Source of the DNA: JAMQKA01 sp033722415
Lineage (GTDB): Bacteria > Bacteroidota > Rhodothermia > Balneolales > Balneolaceae
NCBI GenBank assembly: GCA_033722415.1
Contig: JAWVZC010000119.1
Span: 1 to 11,302, forward strand
Length of the DNA: 11,302 nt
Direction: 5' to 3'
The position numbers and the translations under genes are program-made. The notes under the pieces are model-generated. The model was given only the letters and a program-made list of their open reading frames with translations, did not search any database and was not told the DNA's origin. Each line of letters starts with the position of its first letter. The first letter of the stretch is position 1. Shown here in pieces: positions 6,566 through 11,302 of the stretch.

Positions 6566-9280
6566 TCAAAAATCCAGCGTGATCCCCAGCAGGAAGTTGC
6601 GCGAGCTGAGCCAAGTGTCGGGGCGGTCGATACCGGGCGTCATCAAATCCGTGGTTTGCGACCAGGGCAGGGAACCGCTGGATTCAAAAAAGGATCCCGG
6701 GTCGGAAACCCGTACCGATGGATCGGGCCCCGAGTATCCGGTAATGGTAACCAGGTTATCTACCCCGAGAAACAGGGACGCCGACCGGATTCGGCTTGCA
6801 TCCGAAAGGGAGAACCGGTAGCTGAGCGTAACATTCTCCAGACGGAGAAAATCCCCGTCTTCCACGTAGTAGCTGCTCCACCTGTTGAACTCCTCCAGGT
6901 TTTCGGGACTGCTTTCGAGGATATTGTATACCCCCAGATTCTTGTTTTCGTAGATCAGGCGTGCTTCAGGTACCAGGTCGTGACCAAAAACCCCGCGGAG
7001 AAACAGGTCCAGGCCCCAGTTTTTGTACTCCAGCCCGTGCGACCATCCCACCATTGACGACGGCAGTCCGTTGCCGATGACCCGGGATTCCACCCGCCCG
7101 TTCGTCTCATCGAACACCCATTCTCCCTCCCCATCGATTCCGATATATTTCGGACCATAAAACTGTCCCGCCGGCTCCCCCTCATTCACTCTCACAAATG
7201 GGAATCCGCATCCGCACCCGCCGGATGGATTTCCGCGAACCTCTCCGTCGAGACTGTAAAACGCGTTGGAAAGCGATTGATAACTGGTCCGAATAGTGCT
7301 GAGATTGAGGCCGGTGGAATAGGAAAGCCGCCGCTGCCGCACAACCTGATATTTCACAGACAGTTCCACGCCCTTGTTGGTCATCTCCCCGATGTTGAAA
7401 TAGCCGTGCGGGGCCGGGAAGGGCGGCTGCGGCAGGGAGGCATCCAGGATCACGTCCGCCGTGCTGTGAGAAAACAGGTCGAACCGTAGCTGCAGCCGAT
7501 TCTCCAGGGCCAGGATGTCGATCCCGGCGTTTAGCATGCGGGTGGACTCCCACTTCAGGTCGGGATTACGTACCTGCTGCTGGGAAAAGGAGGGGACAAA
7601 CTCCCCGTTACGATATACAAATCCGGATTGGCGGAACACCGCCTGCGACCACAGGCTGTTTCGCGGCAGGTTGCCGGCAAGCCCGTATCCCGCGCGAAGC
7701 TGCACTGTTTCTGCTACCGGCAGGTTAAGGATACCGGCCAGGTCGTACCCCGCATTGATGTACGGAAAGGTTCCCCACTCGTGGTTTTCTCCCAGGTTGG
7801 AGGAGTGTTCCCGCCGCAGTCCCAGGTTCACGAACCAGCCGGGTCCCTGCAGTTTCGTCGTACCGTAATATGCCGAAAGCAGGTGATCCTCTTCCACCCG
7901 GTACACCTCGCCCCCCAGAGCGGTAACGCCTTGCTCGTCAATAACCGAATAACTCACAGCTCCCGGTATTCCGGCTGCTTCTTTCAGGGTGTAATCATGA
8001 AACAGATTTTGTGCAGAGTACCCTGCCCGTGCTTCCAATGCCACATTGCCGGCAAAATCTCCACGCCACTGCAGCTTCAGGTCCGCGTACCGGTTGGTTC
8101 GGTCATCCGATTCGGTCCGGGCGAACCCCTCTTGCTCGTACCCGCGGAAAAAGCTGTCCGCCGGGTAAAATGCCCCCCTGAACAGGTCTGAACGCGTTTC
8201 AGAAAATACCAGGCGGGAGGATAATCCGTCTTCGCCATCTTGAAAATCGTAGGTTGCAGAAATGGTACCGGAAAGCCACCTGTCATCCCCGTCGTACCGG
8301 TTCTGCTCGAGAATGGCCAGCGGGTTGAAGTAGTCGAACTGAATTTTCTGGTAATACCCGCCGAACTGGTCCAGGTCTGCCCTGCGCGGGGCCGCCGGAC
8401 TGAATGTGATGGCATATTTAAAGGCCTCCCGGAACCCGATATCGGCCTGTTCGGTACTACCTGAAACAGAGAGGCCCAGATTCAGACGATCATCCAGCAG
8501 GCTGCCCAGCAGGTTCATCCGCCCGTTTACCCGGTCATATCCCGTATCGAGGGCAATACCCTCCACGTTCCGCCAGTTGAGGGAGCCCGTGTAGCGAAGC
8601 GATTCCGTTCCGCCCGTTACTGACAGGTTGTTCACGTTTGAGAGTGCCGTCCGCGTGATGATATCAGTCCAGTTGTTATCCCGTGAACCGGGCGGTTCAT
8701 AGCTCCCGTTCAGCCGGATCTCCTTCCGGATATATTCCCGGGCATCCAGCACGTCATACGGCCGGGTGGGCCGTTCGGCAGCCAGGTAGCTGCGAAAGCG
8801 GATCCGGGCAGCTCCGGTGCCGTATTGCCGGGAATCTATTTCGATCACACCACCGGATCCCCGGAACCCCCAGTGGGCCGCAGTCCCGTCGCGGATCACT
8901 CGAACCGAGGAGATATCCTCCGGATCTACCAGCGAGAGCGGCACGTCGGGCACCCCGTCAATCACAATCAGGGGATCATTGTCCGTATAAAGCGTATGGA
9001 GCCCGCGCGAACGGATATAAAACCGTCCGTTGGGATCGGCTCCCGGCTTGCTGATCTGCAGCCCCGGAATTCTTCCCTGCAGCAGATCCGGGGTGCCGTG
9101 CAGGTGCCCGGTCCGGGCCTGCTCAAGGTCAGAACCGTGAAATGTCGAGAGAGAATCCCCTTGCTGTGCGATCCTGATGTCGCCTCCGGCCTGCCGGGCA
9201 AAAAGGGTGCTATCCGTTATACCAAAACATAGCGCAACATGAATCCAGAAAACACATTGAATAACATGATACCTCATCAT
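6566..9280 (-). CDS. SusC/RagA-type TonB-dependent outer-membrane receptor
   Basis: This is a 904-aa outer-membrane transporter driven by TonB. The ATG at 9280 begins Met-Met, with GGGG a few bases upstream and a signal peptide ending near LFA/RQ (residue 28). Residues about 62-148 form the plug domain with SusC hallmarks: LLQGRIPGLQI (67-77), a variant of the RIRG motif (YIRSRGL, 88-94), PLIVIDGVPD (103-112) and DISSVRVIRDGTAAHWGFRG (122-141). The rest is a 22-strand-type barrel ending LGITLDF, with a terminal Phe. Unlike typical SusC proteins (roughly 950-1100 aa) it has no N-terminal carboxypeptidase-regulatory-like or STN domain and no clear TonB box. No SusD gene is adjacent on either side. 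An unusual GGCGCG places Cys689 and Cys691 close together, probably in a loop. The substrate is unknown. The gene is divergent from a membrane AraC regulator, a plausible controller. Confidence 0.93.
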   Translation of the reverse strand: MMRYHVIQCVFWIHVALCFGITDSTLFARQAGGDIRIAQQGDSLSTFHGSDLEQARTGHLHGTPDLLQGRIPGLQISKPGADPNGRFYIRSRGLHTLYTDNDPLIVIDGVPDVPLSLVDPEDISSVRVIRDGTAAHWGFRGSGGVIEIDSRQYGTGAARIRFRSYLAAERPTRPYDVLDAREYIRKEIRLNGSYEPPGSRDNNWTDIITRTALSNVNNLSVTGGTESLRYTGSLNWRNVEGIALDTGYDRVNGRMNLLGSLLDDRLNLGLSVSGSTEQADIGFREAFKYAITFSPAAPRRADLDQFGGYYQKIQFDYFNPLAILEQNRYDGDDRWLSGTISATYDFQDGEDGLSSRLVFSETRSDLFRGAFYPADSFFRGYEQEGFARTESDDRTNRYADLKLQWRGDFAGNVALEARAGYSAQNLFHDYTLKEAAGIPGAVSYSVIDEQGVTALGGEVYRVEEDHLLSAYYGTTKLQGPGWFVNLGLRREHSSNLGENHEWGTFPYINAGYDLAGILNLPVAETVQLRAGYGLAGNLPRNSLWSQAVFRQSGFVYRNGEFVPSFSQQQVRNPDLKWESTRMLNAGIDILALENRLQLRFDLFSHSTADVILDASLPQPPFPAPHGYFNIGEMTNKGVELSVKYQVVRQRRLSYSTGLNLSTIRTSYQSLSNAFYSLDGEVRGNPSGGCGCGFPFVRVNEGEPAGQFYGPKYIGIDGEGEWVFDETNGRVESRVIGNGLPSSMVGWSHGLEYKNWGLDLFLRGVFGHDLVPEARLIYENKNLGVYNILESSPENLEEFNRWSSYYVEDGDFLRLENVTLSYRFSLSDASRIRSASLFLGVDNLVTITGYSGPDPSVRVSDPGSFFESSGSLPWSQTTDLMTPGIDRPDTWLSSRNFLLGITLDF

Positions 9281-9456
9281 TCACCCCGTGAAGTGAGCAG
9301 TTGTGGATTTTTTGTATCCAATTTTCACTAGTTTACTGAATCACCGTGTAATTTGCACAATGCAGGGCAGCAGAACGGCTGGATATAGGTGGGCAGGAGA
9401 AACAACCTGGGAATATCCCGGTTATTATGGACCAACCAATATAGAAAAACCGCACG
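9281..9456. promoter_or_regulatory. Shared divergent promoter region of the SusC-like and AraC-type genes
   Basis: This 176-bp spacer lies between two divergent start codons and must hold both promoters. No strong sigma-70 or TAnnTTTG box was identified; the nearest is GTAATTTG (9348-9355) on the plus strand. It contains an imperfect palindrome at 9404-9423. An in-frame stop (TAG at 9442-9444) fixes the earliest possible start of the regulator. This is the natural place to look for the regulator's operator. Confidence 0.55.
9404..9423. repeat. Imperfect palindrome upstream of the AraC-type gene
   Basis: AACCTGGGA (9404-9412) and TCCCGGTT (9416-9423) pair over eight positions with one bulged T, around the loop ATA. 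It ends 33 bp before the regulator start codon. It could be an operator half-site pair or a 5'-leader hairpin. The structure is visible; the function is guessed from location. Confidence 0.4.
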
Positions 9457-10623
9457 ATGAATATATGGACACTCTTAATTTCCTATGGGTCACTGCAGGG
9501 GCTATTCCTGGCAGTGGTAATGATAATGCGGGAAAAATCGGTGTATCTGGGATTGTTTTTTTTGAATGTTTCCTACCTCCTGTTTATCTACCTGTTCGAG
9601 CGGTTCGAGTGGTTCCGGGATTATCCCCACCTGATATGGACCAATGTTCCCTCCTGGTTCCTCATCGGACCCCTGTTTTTTCTGTTTGTCGCCGGGCTAT
9701 TTGAATCCGACCGGAAAACAGCCGGAATCAAAACAGGGCTCCACTTCCTGCCGGCGGTAGCGGCCTTCATCTTCGTCTCCGATTTTTATTTCGGGTTGAC
9801 CGGGAGCGAAAAAGTTGCGCTGTTCACCTCCTTCTACGCTGGTGAACGGGTTGTCGATTACGTGCAAATGCTGTACCTGGCACAGATCGGGGCTTACCTT
9901 GTTGCAGGTTATCGAGTCATCCACGGCCACACCGATATGCTGAATGATGAACTCTCAAATTCCGATATTATACATCTGCGCATGATTCAGAAGCTGGTTG
10001 TCGGGATTGGAACCTACATCATACTGGCCATTCTACTCTCCGTGTTGCTGAGCAGCGCGTACCCCGACCTGCTGCAATATTTCCAATTTGTATTTGCGGC
10101 CCTTGCCTCAACGGTAGTTATTACGACCGCGTACGCCCTCTACTACAGCACACTTCCGCACCAGCTGGCTGTTCAGGCGATCCCCGGCAGCGGGCTTCGG
10201 CAGGATAACCCGAAGGCCACCATGGAAAAGGAACAGGATCCCGCAAAATATGCCAGCAGTTCGCTGACCAAGCGGGATCTCAGGGAGATTCTGGTCCAAA
10301 TCGAACAGTTCATGGACAAGGAGGAACCGTTCAGGAAAAGAGATCTTAAAATCGGCGATCTTGCAGGCGATATGGACATACCGGCTCATCATATCTCGCA
10401 GTGCCTGAACCAGGAACTCGGCAAAAACTTTTTCGAGTTCATTAACAGCTACCGTGTGGAAGCGGTCAAGAAGCAGTTGCAGCGAGGGCGTCACCGGCAC
10501 CTCACCCTTCTTGCCATCGCGAGGGAGTGCGGGTTCAACAGTCAGAGTTCATTCTACCGCATTTTCAGGCAGATGACCGGCAGCACCCCGTCTGACTATA
10601 TCGAAACCCATGTCTCCGATTAA
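9457..10623 (+). CDS. Membrane-anchored AraC-family transcriptional regulator
   Basis: This 388-aa protein has an N-terminal membrane domain and a C-terminal AraC/XylS DNA-binding domain. Seven hydrophobic segments are visible at about 4-23, 29-47, 63-82, 95-113, 133-152, 178-198 and 207-229. A polar linker (235-290) leads to two helix-turn-helix units: one with DLAGDMDIPAHHISQCLNQE (301-320), the other with LLAIARECGFNSQSSF (351-366) followed by the family signature FYRIFRQMTGSTPSDY (366-381). The architecture suggests a one-component regulator that senses something at or in the inner membrane and binds DNA in the cytoplasm. The ATG at 9457 is the first after an in-frame TAG and has little Shine-Dalgarno support. 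It is divergent from the SusC-like receptor, which is therefore the obvious candidate target; the signal is unknown. Confidence 0.92.
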   Translation: MNIWTLLISYGSLQGLFLAVVMIMREKSVYLGLFFLNVSYLLFIYLFERFEWFRDYPHLIWTNVPSWFLIGPLFFLFVAGLFESDRKTAGIKTGLHFLPAVAAFIFVSDFYFGLTGSEKVALFTSFYAGERVVDYVQMLYLAQIGAYLVAGYRVIHGHTDMLNDELSNSDIIHLRMIQKLVVGIGTYIILAILLSVLLSSAYPDLLQYFQFVFAALASTVVITTAYALYYSTLPHQLAVQAIPGSGLRQDNPKATMEKEQDPAKYASSSLTKRDLREILVQIEQFMDKEEPFRKRDLKIGDLAGDMDIPAHHISQCLNQELGKNFFEFINSYRVEAVKKQLQRGRHRHLTLLAIARECGFNSQSSFYRIFRQMTGSTPSDYIETHVSD

Positions 10624-10775
10624 CCGGCCTGGAACGTTCCGCAGCAACCGCCCCGGAACCGGAAATTACTCCCACTTTCGAAATTGAGAGTGCAAGATCG
10701 GGACCGATCCCGGCATTGATCAGGGGTTTTCTGTACTCTTTCCAGCAGACACTAACCGGAACCAACTTCCTCACG
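10624..10775. other. Intergenic region before the beta-lactamase-family gene
   Basis: This 152-bp gap holds a perfect palindrome GGAACGTTCC (10631-10640) shortly after the AraC-type stop codon. It also holds a 5-bp hairpin, CGGGA-CCGA-TCCCG, at 10699-10712. The hairpin lacks a T-tract, so it is a poor terminator. No convincing promoter was found for the following gene, and read-through from the regulator cannot be excluded. Confidence 0.4.
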
Positions 10776-11302
10776 ATGAAAAACCTGTTCATGGCACTGG
10801 TATTCTGTTTACCGTTTTGTTCCCCCGCTCAACCCCCGCACTCGTTCGATCCGGACAACCTTGAGCGTTATATCGCTTTCCGTGCCAACCACGACCGGTT
10901 CAGCGGGGTGACGATGATCTACGAGGGAGACAAGCGCGTTTTTGAAACCATTCACGGGCTCGCCAATCGGTCCTGGAACATTCCCAATACAGCGGACACC
11001 CGCTTTAACCTGGCATCGGTGACCAAAATGTTTACGGCTGCGGCCATCGGCATCCTGCATGACCGTAACCACATCCAATTCGATCAACCCTTTGCCCGTT
11101 ATTACCCCGATTTCCCGGTACCGGAGATTGCCAATCGTGTCACGGTACGCCAGCTCCTGTCCCATACCAGCGGTATCTCCGATCTATTTTTTGAAAAAGC
11201 GTACCTGCAGGCCGATCGTTACCGGCTCCGCAATCTTGAACATTATGACCGCTTTTACAGGACGCTGCGAATTGGTGAAAGCCCGGTAGACCGAATGCAG
11301 TA
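10776..11302 (+). CDS. Exported serine beta-lactamase-family hydrolase, 3' end missing
   Basis: This is the 5' part (175 full codons) of a beta-lactamase/transpeptidase-like (PF00144, class C/esterase/DD-peptidase-like) gene. The ATG at 10776 is supported by a signal peptide, MKNLFMALVFCLPFCSPAQ, probably cleaved at SPA/Q. The mature start has the family's FSGVTMIYEGDKRVFE (42-57) and GLANRSWNIPNTADTRFNLA (61-80), leading directly into the active-site SxxK motif at Ser81-Lys84 (SVTK). LLSHTSGISDL follows at 127-137. The window ends after RMQ plus two bases of a Tyr-compatible codon, where the family's second catalytic motif (YSN or YxN) normally begins, so that motif cannot be verified. Such proteins act in the periplasm or at the cell surface as esterases, peptidases or peptidoglycan hydrolases; antibiotic resistance should not be assumed. 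It lies on the same strand as the membrane AraC gene, 152 bp downstream. Confidence 0.92.
   Translation, partial: MKNLFMALVFCLPFCSPAQPPHSFDPDNLERYIAFRANHDRFSGVTMIYEGDKRVFETIHGLANRSWNIPNTADTRFNLASVTKMFTAAAIGILHDRNHIQFDQPFARYYPDFPVPEIANRVTVRQLLSHTSGISDLFFEKAYLQADRYRLRNLEHYDRFYRTLRIGESPVDRMQ

Noticed and set aside
7628..8191. 187-codon plus-strand frame opposite the SusC-like gene
   Set aside because: It is a shadow of a clear 904-aa receptor reading frame; no motif or independent start signal was seen.
10699..10712. Hairpin CGGGA-CCGA-TCCCG as terminator of the AraC-type gene
   Set aside because: The stem is only 5 bp and no T-tract follows, so it does not meet the pattern of an intrinsic terminator.
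1..11302. Defence island, CRISPR, phage or transposon system
   Set aside because: No nuclease, helicase, reverse transcriptase, integrase, transposase or spaced direct repeats were seen; the genes are housekeeping and envelope functions.

Overview
The window looks like a piece of chromosome from the Bacteroidota/Rhodothermota lineage, most likely Balneolia. This rests on several things seen together: a SusC/RagA-type TonB-dependent receptor, a membrane-anchored AraC regulator, a DUF2911 lipoprotein, outer-membrane proteins with signal peptides ending in Ser-Gln or Ala-Gln, weak Shine-Dalgarno sequences and a moderately GC-rich base composition. The genus cannot be fixed from the sequence. There is no phage, transposase, CRISPR array, tRNA or rRNA. 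The content is ordinary housekeeping and envelope genes, with a few unusual details.

Layout. (1) 1-1213, minus: the 5' part of dnaX (polymerase III tau/gamma clamp-loader ATPase), running off the left edge. It lacks the usual zinc-binding cysteines and carries an A9 slippery run that could produce a short gamma-like product. (2) 1214-1566: a divergent intergenic region with a striking 13-bp dyad. (3) 1567-2232, plus: a hemolysin III/PAQR-type membrane protein. (4) 2233-2776: a gene-free stretch containing a probable degenerate dispersed intergenic repeat, and a candidate promoter for the next gene. (5) 2777-5686, plus: a large exported protein that appears to join an HExxH metallopeptidase, a TolB/PD40-like propeller and an outer-membrane beta-barrel. 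It is followed 41 bp later by (6) a DUF2911 lipoprotein (5728-6294); the two are probably co-transcribed. (7) 6295-6565: a convergent intergenic region with a terminator-like hairpin. (8) 6566-9280, minus: a compact SusC/RagA-type receptor with no SusD partner in the window. (9) 9457-10623, plus: a divergently transcribed seven-helix membrane protein with a C-terminal AraC DNA-binding domain. (10) From 10776, plus: an exported serine beta-lactamase-family hydrolase, cut by the right edge just at the expected YSN motif.

How the genes may work together: items 5 and 6 look like an envelope-protein pair. Items 8 and 9 share a 176-bp divergent promoter region, which suggests that the membrane regulator controls the receptor, itself, or both. 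This is an inference from arrangement only. No complete novel defence or biosynthetic system is visible. The points most worth a second look are the two peculiarities of dnaX, the dyad upstream of it, the three-part peptidase/propeller/barrel protein, and the orphan receptor with its membrane AraC regulator.
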